This document shows, one piece after another, positions 33,450-42,589 of a stretch of DNA of 64,000 nt. Under the pieces are notes generated by a model. The model searched no databases. It had not been told where the DNA came from and saw nothing but the letters and a program-made list of their open reading frames with translations. Source of the DNA: an uncultured Muribaculaceae bacterium (GTDB taxonomy: Bacteria; Bacteroidota; Bacteroidia; Bacteroidales; Muribaculaceae); contig CAJUSZ010000002.1 in NCBI GenBank assembly GCA_910589425.1, positions 54,984 to 118,983 on the forward strand. The letters run 5' to 3'. Made by a program: the position numbers and the translations under genes. Within the stretch, counting starts at the first letter, position 1. The number at the start of each line of letters is the position of its first letter.

Positions 33450-34016
33450 ATGAAAAAAATATTATACCTGACATTGCCGTTGCTGCTGTTTATGCTTTTC
33501 GGCGGCGCGTGCAGTAAAGGCAAAAGCTATTCAGAGCTTTTGAGAGAAGAGGAAAAAGCCACCAACTGGTATCTTTCCGGACAGCGGGTTGAAAGGAGTG
33601 TCCCGTCAGACAGCATACTCGAATGTGGAGAGAATGCTCCGTTTTATCGGCTTGACAAGGATGGTTACATATATATGCAGATCGTAAACCTGGGTGATAC
33701 GTCCGACATGATATCCTATGGTGAGCAAGTATATTTCAGATACTTGCGCTGGAACATCGAGGATATGTACGATGGATTGGATCCAACGCCGCAAGGTAAT
33801 GCCAACAGCCTGACTAATTCTACAAGTTTTGTCTACGGCAACACCCAGCTCGCGGCGTCTTCCGGATTCGGTAGCGGAATCCAGATGCCCCTTCAGTTCG
33901 TGGGCAACAACAGTGAGGTTAATCTCGTTCTGCGTTCATATTATGGTTTTCAGGTCGATCAGGCAGACTGTGTCCCGTATCTGATCAATCTGAAATATTT
34001 TAAAGCAGAGTATTAG
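33450..34016 (+). CDS. DUF4827-family lipoprotein
   Basis: This 188-residue protein has a lipoprotein signal peptide (MKKILYLTLPLLLFMLFGGAC, lipobox GGAC with Cys about 21). The mature part KSYSELLREEEKATNWYLSGQRV resembles the start of DUF4827 proteins of Bacteroidales, distantly FKBP-like. No isomerase residues can be pinpointed. It is placed 37 nt after nrnA and 50 nt before glmM, so likely in the same transcript. The function is unknown. Confidence 0.7.
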   Translation: MKKILYLTLPLLLFMLFGGACSKGKSYSELLREEEKATNWYLSGQRVERSVPSDSILECGENAPFYRLDKDGYIYMQIVNLGDTSDMISYGEQVYFRYLRWNIEDMYDGLDPTPQGNANSLTNSTSFVYGNTQLAASSGFGSGIQMPLQFVGNNSEVNLVLRSYYGFQVDQADCVPYLINLKYFKAEY

Positions 34017-34066
34017 AACGCGTTACAAATATTAAATTTTAAGTTTAAAATTCCAAGAAAAGCTAT

Positions 34067-35455
34067 ATGTCATTGATAAAATCGATATCTGGGATCCGAG
34101 GTACAATCGGAGGCCTTGCAGGCGACGGACTCAGCGGAATCGACATCGTAAAGTTCACCGCTGCTTATGCTTCTTTTATAGGTGAAAGTTCAGACACAAA
34201 AAAGCGTAGGATCGTTGTGGGACGGGATGCCCGTCTGTCTGGAGAGATGGTTGATAAGCTTGTTTGCGGCACTCTCATGTCGATGGGATTTGATGTGGTG
34301 AATATCGGGCTTGCCTCGACGCCGACCACGGAGATAGCCGTCGTGTCGGAAGAGGCGGCTGGAGGAATCATAATCACAGCCAGCCATAACCCTTTGCAGT
34401 GGAATGCGCTGAAGCTTTTGAACTCTTCAGGAGAGTTCCTGAATGATGCGGAAGGTAAAGAGGTGCTGCGCAGAGCCGAGGAGCAGGATTTCAGATTCGC
34501 TGAGGTAACTGATCTCGGCAAGGAATATGTGAACGGTACGCTTACTCAACGGCACATAGATATGGTCAAGGCGTTGCCTTTGGTTGATTGCGATGCGATT
34601 GCCAAGGCCGATTTCACTGTAGCGGTTGATGCCGTGAATTCTGTCGGTGGGATCGTGATCCCGGAATTGCTGCGGTCTCTTGGAGTGAAAAATATAATAG
34701 AACTCAATTGTGAGGCTAACGGTAAATTTGCCCATACTCCCGAACCGATCCCCGAGAATCTCGGTCAGATCTCCGATCTGATGAGGAATGGCAAGGCCGA
34801 TGTAGGATTTGTGGTTGATCCTGATGTGGACCGTCTTGCGATCGTGATGGAAAACGGTGAGATGTTTGTCGAGGAATATACATTAGTTGCGGTAGCTGAC
34901 TATGTGTTGTCAAATACTCCCGGATCCACGGTCTCCAATCTGAGCAGCTCGCGTGCGTTGAAAGATGTTACTGAATCTCACGGATGCAATTATTCCGCCG
35001 CTGCTGTCGGCGAGGTGAACGTTGTGACCGAGATGAAGCGTACAGGTGCTGTTATCGGAGGCGAAGGGAATGGCGGAGTAATATATCCGGAACTTCACTA
35101 CGGCCGGGACGCCCTTGTCGGAGTTGCGTTGTTCCTGACGCTGCTCGCCAAAAGCGGGAAGACTGTAAGCGAGCTGAAAGCCGGCTATCCCCAATATTGC
35201 ATAGCGAAAAACAAGATGCAGCTTACGCCCGAGATCAATGTAGACGCGCTGTTGGATGCATTGAAAGAGAAGTATTCGTCTGAAAAGGTAACTGACATAG
35301 ACGGTGTTAAAATAGACTTTGCAGACTCATGGGTGCATCTCCGTAAGTCGAACACAGAGCCTATTATCCGGATATACAGTGAGGCTTCGACTGCCGAAAA
35401 AGCTGAAGGCCTTGCCGAAGATGTGAAGGCGGTCATCCGGGAGTGTCTGGCTTGA
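34067..35455 (+). CDS. glmM: Phosphoglucosamine mutase (phosphohexomutase family)
   Basis: The 462-residue protein has the four phosphohexomutase sites: IITASHNPLQWNALKLLNSSGEF with the phosphorylated Ser, the metal loop VDPDVDRLAIV, the sugar loop GGEGNGGVIYPELHYGRDA and the phosphate site RKSNTEPIIRIY. GlmM converts glucosamine 6-phosphate to glucosamine 1-phosphate for UDP-GlcNAc and thus for peptidoglycan and lipid A. The family also has ManB/Pgm members, and the ASHNP variant plus context (lpxK, sppA) favour GlmM. The leader contains a short AT palindrome at 34035-34052. Confidence 0.82.
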   Translation: MSLIKSISGIRGTIGGLAGDGLSGIDIVKFTAAYASFIGESSDTKKRRIVVGRDARLSGEMVDKLVCGTLMSMGFDVVNIGLASTPTTEIAVVSEEAAGGIIITASHNPLQWNALKLLNSSGEFLNDAEGKEVLRRAEEQDFRFAEVTDLGKEYVNGTLTQRHIDMVKALPLVDCDAIAKADFTVAVDAVNSVGGIVIPELLRSLGVKNIIELNCEANGKFAHTPEPIPENLGQISDLMRNGKADVGFVVDPDVDRLAIVMENGEMFVEEYTLVAVADYVLSNTPGSTVSNLSSSRALKDVTESHGCNYSAAAVGEVNVVTEMKRTGAVIGGEGNGGVIYPELHYGRDALVGVALFLTLLAKSGKTVSELKAGYPQYCIAKNKMQLTPEINVDALLDALKEKYSSEKVTDIDGVKIDFADSWVHLRKSNTEPIIRIYSEASTAEKAEGLAEDVKAVIRECLA

Positions 35456-35504
35456 CAATATGTCTGCCGATCTCCTAAATTGAATTTGAAACAAACAACA
35501 AGAG

Positions 35505-37301
35505 ATGCTTAAAAAATTTTTCTGGAACCTATTGTCATCCTTTGTCGGAGCCTGGATAGCTCTGCTTGGATTTGGAGTCCTGATGTTTTTCGTCATAGTC
35601 GGACTTATAGCGCGTATCGGTATTTCATCGGCGTCTGATGAAATGAAAATTGAGAAACACTCCATACTGAAGATCAGTCTTTCAGGTACGATCGACGAAC
35701 GGGAAAAGAAAATGGATATGAACTACATATCCCTCGCACAGGGGAATGTGGAGAAGACGCAGTCTCTAAGCACTCTTGTGGCGGCAATAGGAGAGGCAAA
35801 GGAGAATAAGGATGTCGATGCCATATATCTTGACTGTGGAGGAGTGTCGGCCGGATTTGCGACGCTCGATGCTCTGAGGAAATCACTTGTTGATTTCAAG
35901 ACATCAGGGAAAAAGATTTATGCGTATGGCACATCTTATTCAACTCCAGACTATTTTGTAGCCTCTTGTGCCGACAGCATATTTCTGAATTCTGAGGGTT
36001 CGATGGCGCTGCAGGGCATTTCGGGCAGCATTCCATACATGAAAGGTCTGTTTGATAAGCTTGGTGTCAATTTTCAGGTGGTTAAGGTCGGGACGTTTAA
36101 GTCGGCGGTAGAGCCATATACAATGACCGAGATGAGCGCTCCGGCCAAAGCTCAGCTCGACACCCTCTATGGGAATATGTGGAGCTATTTGAAAAAAGCT
36201 ATAGCTGATTCACGTCAGATTCAGTCTGGTGATATCGACAGGCTTATAAATACGGATCATATAATGTTCGCACCTCAGACGGTGGCAGTAAAAGGTAAAC
36301 TGGTCGATAAGCTGATTTCTCATAGAATGATAGATGAGTCATTGGGTCGCCTTGTCGGGAAAGATCCCGATAAGGTGAATTTCATCTCTCCCGCGTTCCT
36401 TGCTTCACGGACAAAATGGGGGAAAGCCTATGGAAATAAGAATCAGATTGCTGTGTTGTATGCTACCGGTGAGATTTCAGAAACAGGCAATGATGGGATA
36501 AACTGTTTCAATCTTGTCCCGGTTATTGTAAAGCTCGCCGACGACGATAATGTCAAAGGCCTCGTTCTGCGTGTAAACAGTCCGGGTGGCTCCGTGTTTG
36601 GCAGCGCAGAGATTGCCGAGGCGTTGCAATACTTCAAAAGCAAGAAAAAACCGTTTGCTGTCTCTATGGGAGATTATGCTGCATCCGGTGGATATTGGAT
36701 ATCAGCCGATGCAGAAAGAATATTTGCTGATCCGCTCACGATCACTGGTTCAATCGGTATATACGGCCTTCTTCCGGAACTCAGTGGCGCAGCAGAAAAG
36801 CTTGGAGTCAATATGCAGAGCGTATCCACCAACCCCGAAGCAGCTTTCCCGAGCCTCTTCAGGCCTATGAACGAGCAGCAGTATTCGGTGATGCAGAATT
36901 ATATAAATCGTGGATATGACCGGTTTGTCAAACGTGTTTCCAAAGGAAGAAAATTGCCGGAGGCTAAAGTGCGTGCCATAGCGGAAGGACGGGTCTGGGA
37001 TGCCATGACGGCCAGAAAGCTCGGGCTTGTGGATGATCTTGGATCTCTCGATGATGCTGTGAAATGGACGGCAAAGAAGGCAAAGATAGAGGATAACTAT
37101 GATGTGGCTGCATATCCTGAGATGGAAAACAGTTTCTGGGATCTGCTACCGGATGCATCGTCGGCTGCGATATATGAAGCTATCGAGCGTCAGCTTTCTC
37201 CCGGTGTGGATGCCAGGACCGCATCGCATCTGGTAAATGTTCTGCGAGGAAATCCGATGCAGGCCAGAATGATACCTATTGATCTGGCAAAATGGAATTG
37301 A
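35505..37301 (+). CDS. sppA: Signal peptide peptidase SppA, 67-kDa type
   Basis: The 598-residue inner-membrane protease degrades cleaved signal peptides. One N-terminal membrane span (about 13-38) precedes two tandem S49 domains. The N-terminal domain carries the catalytic Lys (VVKVGTFKSAVEPYT) and the C-terminal domain carries the nucleophile Ser (GDYAASGGYWIS) with VNSPGGSVFGSAEI upstream. Both are intact. The gap to glmM is 49 nt and to lpxK 39 nt, so it is part of the same block. Confidence 0.92.
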   Translation: MLKKFFWNLLSSFVGAWIALLGFGVLMFFVIVGLIARIGISSASDEMKIEKHSILKISLSGTIDEREKKMDMNYISLAQGNVEKTQSLSTLVAAIGEAKENKDVDAIYLDCGGVSAGFATLDALRKSLVDFKTSGKKIYAYGTSYSTPDYFVASCADSIFLNSEGSMALQGISGSIPYMKGLFDKLGVNFQVVKVGTFKSAVEPYTMTEMSAPAKAQLDTLYGNMWSYLKKAIADSRQIQSGDIDRLINTDHIMFAPQTVAVKGKLVDKLISHRMIDESLGRLVGKDPDKVNFISPAFLASRTKWGKAYGNKNQIAVLYATGEISETGNDGINCFNLVPVIVKLADDDNVKGLVLRVNSPGGSVFGSAEIAEALQYFKSKKKPFAVSMGDYAASGGYWISADAERIFADPLTITGSIGIYGLLPELSGAAEKLGVNMQSVSTNPEAAFPSLFRPMNEQQYSVMQNYINRGYDRFVKRVSKGRKLPEAKVRAIAEGRVWDAMTARKLGLVDDLGSLDDAVKWTAKKAKIEDNYDVAAYPEMENSFWDLLPDASSAAIYEAIERQLSPGVDARTASHLVNVLRGNPMQARMIPIDLAKWN

Positions 37302-37340
37302 CCCCATTATAAACATGTAGTTTTTACCCGCTGCAAACAG

Positions 37341-38510
37341 ATGAAGACCTACAAGGACCGACTGCTGACATATTTGTTGACCCCGATGTCTTGGCTATAC
37401 GGTGCGGCAGTCTATGTGCGCAACAAACTTTTCGACCTTAAATTGTTGAAGGAGGAGGAGTTTGATGTTCCTGTCGTGTGTGTGGGTAATATAACAGTGG
37501 GAGGGACAGGCAAGACTCCTCATGTGGAATACATCGTCTCTCATCTGTCAGCGATATACAAAGTGGCGGTTCTTTCGCGCGGCTACAAGCGGAAAACCAA
37601 AGGATTTATTCTCGCAAACAGCAAATCGTCTCCAGACAGCATCGGAGACGAGCCGTATCAGATATGGCATAAATTCGGAGGATCCGTGCGTGTGGCCGTT
37701 TGCGAGAAACGTTCTTATGGAATCAAGCAGATCAAGCGTCTTCATCCGGATGTTGATCTTGTGATTCTTGACGACGCTTTCCAGCATCGCTATGTGAAAC
37801 CTCGTTTGTCGATAGTTCTGATAGATTACAACAGGCCAGTCTTCAATGACCACCTGCTGCCTCTCGGACGGTTGAGGGAGAGTGTGCATGCTCTCGGAAG
37901 AGCCGATATGGTAGTCGTTACGAAATGTCCAGATCAGATGCAGCCCCTCGACTACCGGCTCATGGCAAACCATCTTGAGCTTATGGCGTATCAGAAACTC
38001 TATTTCTCGCGCTATAGATATGAGCCGCTTGAACCTGTGTTCCCTGAAGAATCACCATATTTTGCAAGTATCTCACAGCTTTCGGAGCGTGATTCCGTAT
38101 TACTGCTTACCGGGATTGCCCATCCGCGCTATTTTGTGCGTCATTTTTCGCCATATCCGGTGAAAGTGAAAGTGAGCCATTATCCCGATCATCATGATTT
38201 CAGTCGCAATGATCTTCTTGAGATAGAACGGAAGTTTGATGAAATGAGCGGTGAGCGCAAGATAATTGTAACAACGGAAAAGGATGCCGTCAGGCTGGCT
38301 TTCAATCCGTATTTCCCGGACAAGCTGAAGCCTTTTGTATTCTTCCAGCCGATTTCTGTAGGTATCGAGGGTGGAATCAAGTATTCCGATTTTATCTCTG
38401 ATCTAAAAACCGAACTAAGAAACAAGTCGGTCAAAGATGTCAGGGAAGAAGACAGAACTGCTGGACGGGATCAAACTTTTGATAGCGGATCAGCGTTAAA
38501 TAAGGATTAA
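37341..38510 (+). CDS. lpxK: Tetraacyldisaccharide 4'-kinase
   Basis: LpxK phosphorylates the 4' position of the lipid A disaccharide. The 389-residue protein has an N-terminal membrane-associated helix (LLTYLLTPMSWLYGAAVYVRN), the P-loop VGNITVGGTGKTPHVEY, the second motif DLVILDDAFQHRYV and a Mg-binding block before it. The Lys-rich C-terminal 25 residues are extra. Location beside glmM supports an envelope biosynthesis operon. Confidence 0.93.
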   Translation: MKTYKDRLLTYLLTPMSWLYGAAVYVRNKLFDLKLLKEEEFDVPVVCVGNITVGGTGKTPHVEYIVSHLSAIYKVAVLSRGYKRKTKGFILANSKSSPDSIGDEPYQIWHKFGGSVRVAVCEKRSYGIKQIKRLHPDVDLVILDDAFQHRYVKPRLSIVLIDYNRPVFNDHLLPLGRLRESVHALGRADMVVVTKCPDQMQPLDYRLMANHLELMAYQKLYFSRYRYEPLEPVFPEESPYFASISQLSERDSVLLLTGIAHPRYFVRHFSPYPVKVKVSHYPDHHDFSRNDLLEIERKFDEMSGERKIIVTTEKDAVRLAFNPYFPDKLKPFVFFQPISVGIEGGIKYSDFISDLKTELRNKSVKDVREEDRTAGRDQTFDSGSALNKD

Positions 38511-38532
38511 TCACTCTTAGTAGTATATCAAC

Positions 38533-39357
38533 ATGGAAAAGACAATGATAGAAAAAATCAAAGAGACCGCGGCTTTTATCAGTCAGCAGACCGATGAGAT
38601 GCCTAAAACAGCGATTATTCTTGGCACGGGTCTTGGTGATCTGGTGAATCATATTGATGTTGTCAAGGAAATCGCATACGCGGATATACCCAATTTCCCT
38701 GTATCAACCGTTGCCGGTCATAGCGGCAAGCTGATATTTGGCCATCTCGGAGGTAAATACATTCTTGCCATGCAGGGCCGATTCCATTATTACGAGGGCT
38801 ATGACATGAAAGAGGTTACTTTCCCCGTGCGCGTGTTCAAGGCGATAGGGGTAGAGACTCTGTTTGTCAGCAATGCCGCCGGCGGAATGAACAAAGAGTT
38901 TTCTGTAGGCGATGTGATGGTCATAACCGATCATATCAATCTTTTCCCGGAAAATCCTTTGCGCGGAAAGAATTACGAAGAGCTGGGTCCCAGGTTTCCT
39001 GCTATGACAGAGGCCTACAGCCGTGAGTTTGTGGCCATGGCGGATGATATAGCTAAAGAGGACGGAATCCGTCTGATGCACGGAGTATACGTAGGCACGC
39101 CCGGACCGACGTTCGAGACCCCGGCCGAGTATGAGTATTTCCGTGTGATAGGTGGTGATGCCGTAGGTATGTCAACGGTTCCTGAGGTGATCGTTGCGAA
39201 CCACGCAGGAATGCGTGTGTTTGGCGTTTCTGTGATCACTGACCTCGGAGGAAAGGATATTACAGAAGTCCCCAGCCATGAGGAGGTGCAGCAGGCTGCT
39301 GTAAAGGCTCAGCCAGTGATGACACATATCATAAAGAAGATGCTTGAACGCATCTGA
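38533..39357 (+). CDS. Purine nucleoside phosphorylase
   Basis: This trimeric-type enzyme splits purine nucleosides with phosphate. The 274-residue protein has the phosphate-binding ILGTGLGDLV and AGHSGKLIFG, QGRFHYYEGY, the base and ribose site FVSNAAGGMN, GPTFETPAEYEYFRVIGGDAVGMSTVPEVIVA with the catalytic Glu, and SVITDLGGKD. Specificity for guanosine and inosine is likely. It begins 22 nt after lpxK and ends at a terminator, so it closes the operon. Confidence 0.92.
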   Translation: MEKTMIEKIKETAAFISQQTDEMPKTAIILGTGLGDLVNHIDVVKEIAYADIPNFPVSTVAGHSGKLIFGHLGGKYILAMQGRFHYYEGYDMKEVTFPVRVFKAIGVETLFVSNAAGGMNKEFSVGDVMVITDHINLFPENPLRGKNYEELGPRFPAMTEAYSREFVAMADDIAKEDGIRLMHGVYVGTPGPTFETPAEYEYFRVIGGDAVGMSTVPEVIVANHAGMRVFGVSVITDLGGKDITEVPSHEEVQQAAVKAQPVMTHIIKKMLERI

Positions 39358-39408
39358 TAACCAACATACCGCTCCCGTTCTATTGGATAATCAATAAATA
39401 AATATCAG

Positions 39409-39449
39409 AGGCGCGGCTGTCATCATCGCAGATGAGGTCGCGCCTTTTC
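39409..39449 (+). terminator. Rho-independent terminator after the purine nucleoside phosphorylase gene
   Basis: AGGCGCG (39409-39415) pairs with CGCGCCT (39439-39445), with an inner CATC/GATG pairing, then TTTTC. It lies 51 nt after the stop and 15 nt before thiL. Confidence 0.7.
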
Positions 39450-39463
39450 AATCAATTCGTGCT

Positions 39464-40510
39464 ATGAACGAGGAAAGACAAACTGAAATTTCCGAGCTTG
39501 GGGAATTCGGGCTGATCGAAAGGCTGACAAAAGAGTTCCCCATACGCCATCCCCAGACAATCAAAGGAGTGGGAGATGACGCCGCAGTCCTCTCTTTTGG
39601 TGAGAAGGAAGTGCTTGTAACTACCGATCTGTTGCTTGAAGGCATCCATTTCGATGTGCGTTATGTTCCGCTGAAACATCTCGGTTATAAGGCTGCTGTG
39701 GTCAATTTCAGCGATATATATGCGATGAATGGCACTCCGCGTCAGATAACTGTCAGCATTGGCCTTTCGTCAAGGTTCACAGTGGAGCATGTGGAACAGA
39801 TATATGCCGGCATAAGGCTTGCATGTGAGGTCTACGGGGTTGATATGGTGGGTGGAGACACGAGTGCCTCTGTTTCCGGATTGGTAATCAGCATCACGTG
39901 CATCGGAGATGCTGCCAAAGAGAATATCGTCTACCGTTCCGGAGCCAAGGAGACAGATCTTATCTGCGTCTCAGGTGATCTTGGAGCCGCCTATATGGGT
40001 CTGCAGCTGCTTGAGCGGGAGAATAGGGTCGCAGCCGGTGCGGGCAAGGATTTTACGCCTGATTTCTCCGGCAAAGAGTATATTCTTGAGCGGCAGCTGA
40101 AACCGGAAGCGCGAAAAGACATTGTAGAGGAACTTGGCAAAGCCGGAATAGTGCCGACTTCCATGATGGATGTCAGCGACGGCCTTTCATCAGAGCTTCT
40201 TCATATCTGCAAGGCCTCCGGTGTAGGATGCAGAGTTTACGAGGACCGGATACCGATAGATTATCAGACCGCATGCATGGCGGAGGAGCTGAATATGAAT
40301 CTTGTGACGGCAGCCATGAACGGAGGGGAGGACTATGAGCTTCTCTTTACAGTGCCATTGGCCGATAAAGACAAGATAGAGAAAATGAAAGGCGTCTCTA
40401 TGATCGGGTACGTTACCAAACCGGAACTCGGTGCGGCTCTTGTCAGCAGGGACGGCAATGAAATTCCTATCCGAGCCCAAGGCTGGAATGCGTTTTCTCA
40501 AAAAGATTAA
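39464..40510 (+). CDS. thiL: Thiamine-monophosphate kinase
   Basis: ThiL phosphorylates thiamine monophosphate to the active diphosphate. The 348-residue protein begins SELGEFGLIERL, the family start, followed by GVGDDAAVLSF, TTDLLLEGIHFD (metal site), GGDTSAS, and the C-terminal MMDVSDGLSSELLHI and NGGEDYELLFT. All ATP and metal motifs are present. No other thiamine genes and no TPP riboswitch-like element are adjacent. A terminator lies just before the ATG. Confidence 0.94.
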   Translation: MNEERQTEISELGEFGLIERLTKEFPIRHPQTIKGVGDDAAVLSFGEKEVLVTTDLLLEGIHFDVRYVPLKHLGYKAAVVNFSDIYAMNGTPRQITVSIGLSSRFTVEHVEQIYAGIRLACEVYGVDMVGGDTSASVSGLVISITCIGDAAKENIVYRSGAKETDLICVSGDLGAAYMGLQLLERENRVAAGAGKDFTPDFSGKEYILERQLKPEARKDIVEELGKAGIVPTSMMDVSDGLSSELLHICKASGVGCRVYEDRIPIDYQTACMAEELNMNLVTAAMNGGEDYELLFTVPLADKDKIEKMKGVSMIGYVTKPELGAALVSRDGNEIPIRAQGWNAFSQKD

Positions 40511-40596
40511 TATGTTAAAAATATAATTTAAGATTTAACACGTCGGCAACAATATAATTTAACACTTAATGCTTCCAATATTAATGGAATAATCTG

Positions 40597-40604
40597 TATT
40601 TTTG
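40597..40604 (+). promoter_or_regulatory. -7 promoter box of the Bat operon
   Basis: TATTTTTG, 33 nt before the moxR ATG (40638), in a 127-nt AT-rich gap. No TTTG is found 19-21 nt upstream. Confidence 0.45.
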
Positions 40605-40637
40605 CAACGTAAAATCTATTAAGCAAAGAAAACTTGT

Positions 40638-41633
40638 ATGAACGAACCTGTCAATATACGTGAGTTGAATGACCTGATTGCTTCCAAAAGCAATTTTTCC
40701 AATATGATCCGCAACGGCATGGATCGGCGCATCGTAGGCCAGAAACATCTTATAGATTCCCTGCTGATAGCGCTTCTGTGTAACGGGCATGTCCTTCTCG
40801 AGGGTGTGCCAGGACTGGCGAAGACTCTTGCGATCAAGACATTGGCTCAACTTGTAGCTGCAAAATACAGCCGTATACAGTTTACTCCGGATTTGCTCCC
40901 AGCCGATGTGGTCGGAACGTTGATTTACAGCGTCAAGAACGAGTCGTTTGAAGTTAAGAAGGGACCTATCTTCGCCAATTTCGTTCTTGCCGATGAGATC
41001 AACCGCGCTCCAGCCAAAGTCCAGAGCGCATTGCTTGAGGCTATGCAGGAGCGTCAGGTTACGATCGGTGATGAGACATATCCTCTCGACAATCCGTTCC
41101 TGGTGATGGCCACCCAGAATCCGATAGAGCAGGAGGGAACATACCCACTGCCCGAAGCGCAGACTGACAGATTCCTTCTTAAGGTCGTAATAGGTTACCC
41201 TGAAAAAGAGGAGGAAAAGCAGATCATACGCCAGAATATAAGCGGCCATCAGGATCCTGTGGTTCCTGTTGTCGATCCTGAAGAGATCCTCGATGTTCAG
41301 AAAATAGTTGAAAAGATCTACATAGATGAAAAGATCGAGAATTATATTGTGGACATAGTCTTCGCCACCCGCGAACCGGAAAAATACGGATTGACCGACT
41401 TGCAGGGAATCATTGGTTACGGTGCTTCTCCGCGTGCCTCTATCAGCCTTGCAAAGGCCTCCCGGGCTTATGCGTTTTTGCGTGGCCGCGGTTATGTCAT
41501 ACCGGAAGATGTGAGGGCTGTATGCCACGATGTTATGCGCCATCGTATCGGCCTTACATACGAAGCGGAGGCCAATAACATATCGGCCGATGAGATAATC
41601 AACGATATCATCGATAAGATTGCGGTTCCCTGA
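40638..41633 (+). CDS. moxR: MoxR-family AAA+ ATPase
   Basis: The 331-residue protein has a Walker A in the form LLEGVPGLAKTLAIKTLA (A replaces G, usual for MoxR), Walker B FVLADEINRAPAKVQSALLEAMQE, sensor ATQNPIEQEGTYPLPEAQTDRF, and the C-terminal helical lid with GASPRASISLAKASRAYAF. MoxR ATPases work with von Willebrand A proteins to assemble or activate targets. Here it leads an operon with three VWA proteins, so it is the presumed motor of the Bat complex. Confidence 0.92.
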   Translation: MNEPVNIRELNDLIASKSNFSNMIRNGMDRRIVGQKHLIDSLLIALLCNGHVLLEGVPGLAKTLAIKTLAQLVAAKYSRIQFTPDLLPADVVGTLIYSVKNESFEVKKGPIFANFVLADEINRAPAKVQSALLEAMQERQVTIGDETYPLDNPFLVMATQNPIEQEGTYPLPEAQTDRFLLKVVIGYPEKEEEKQIIRQNISGHQDPVVPVVDPEEILDVQKIVEKIYIDEKIENYIVDIVFATREPEKYGLTDLQGIIGYGASPRASISLAKASRAYAFLRGRGYVIPEDVRAVCHDVMRHRIGLTYEAEANNISADEIINDIIDKIAVP

Positions 41634-41669
41634 TCATTTGATCAGTAAATCCACAGTGAATAAACATTG

Positions 41670-42551
41670 ATGCCGATGGATGCCAATGAACTCCTCCGGA
41701 AAGTAAGGCGTATTGAGATCAAGACACGCGGACTCAGCCAAAATATATTTGCAGGAGAATACCATACAGCTTTCAAAGGTCGCGGGGTGATGTTTTCTGA
41801 AGTGAGGGAATATCAGCCGGGAGATGATATCCGCGATATTGACTGGAATGTAACCGCACGTCATAACAAGCCTTATGTGAAAGTTTACGAAGAGGAGCGT
41901 GAACTCACAGTCATGCTTCTCATAGATGTAAGCGGAAGCCGTAATTTCGGAGCGTATGGCGATGTGAAAAAGGAGGTCATGGCCGAGTTGGCAGCCACAC
42001 TTGCATTTTCTTCGATCCAGAATAATGATAAGGTGGGTGTGATATTCTTCAGCGATAAGATAGAGAAGTTTATCCCTCCCAAGAAGGGACGTAAGCATAT
42101 TCTCCTTATCATAAGAGAAATAATAGACTTCACTCCAGAAAGTAACGGCACCGATATAGATGTGGCCCTGAAGTTCCTGACCAATGCGCTTAAGAAGAGG
42201 TCGGCTGCGTTTCTGATAAGTGATTTCATCGATGGGCATGATTATTTTTCAAGTATGTCGATTGCCAACCGCAAGCATGATCTGGCCGCTATCCAGATAT
42301 ATGACAAGCGCGACGCCAAGCTTCCCTCTGTCGGGCTCATGCGTTTGCGGGATATGGAGACCGGTATGGAAAGATGGGTTGACACATCTTCTGCAAAAGT
42401 CAGGAAAATGTATGAGAAAGAGTGGTATCTGAGGCAGCAGAAGCTTTCGTCTGTAGCAGGTAAATGCGGTGTTGACATGGCATCGATCTCAACAGATGAA
42501 GATTATGTGAAAGCCCTTTTGGCTCTGTTCAGACGTCGTGGCAGCCGATAG
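41670..42551 (+). CDS. DUF58 protein with VWA-like domain
   Basis: The 293-residue cytoplasmic protein has the DUF58 core FKGRGVMFSEVREYQPGDDIRDIDWNVTARHNKPYVKVYEEERELTV followed by a VWA fold with MLLIDVSGS, a MIDAS-type DxSxS motif. DUF58 proteins are the constant partners of MoxR and may recruit its substrates. ATG 41670 follows a weak in-frame TTG. The gene lies 36 nt after moxR. Confidence 0.88.
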   Translation: MPMDANELLRKVRRIEIKTRGLSQNIFAGEYHTAFKGRGVMFSEVREYQPGDDIRDIDWNVTARHNKPYVKVYEEERELTVMLLIDVSGSRNFGAYGDVKKEVMAELAATLAFSSIQNNDKVGVIFFSDKIEKFIPPKKGRKHILLIIREIIDFTPESNGTDIDVALKFLTNALKKRSAAFLISDFIDGHDYFSSMSIANRKHDLAAIQIYDKRDAKLPSVGLMRLRDMETGMERWVDTSSAKVRKMYEKEWYLRQQKLSSVAGKCGVDMASISTDEDYVKALLALFRRRGSR

Positions 42552-42589
42552 AGATTCCTTATTTTCTCAATAAAAATGATTATATCGGA

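Noticed and set aside
34035..34052. AT palindrome AATTTTAA/TTAAAATT before glmM
   Set aside because: Short and made only of A and T, apart from two middle bases, in an AT-rich gap; easily found by chance.
40511..40637. Riboswitch or thiamine-related element after thiL
   Set aside because: The gap is AT-rich with no TPP box (CTGAGA) or stem pattern; it only holds a promoter box for the Bat operon.
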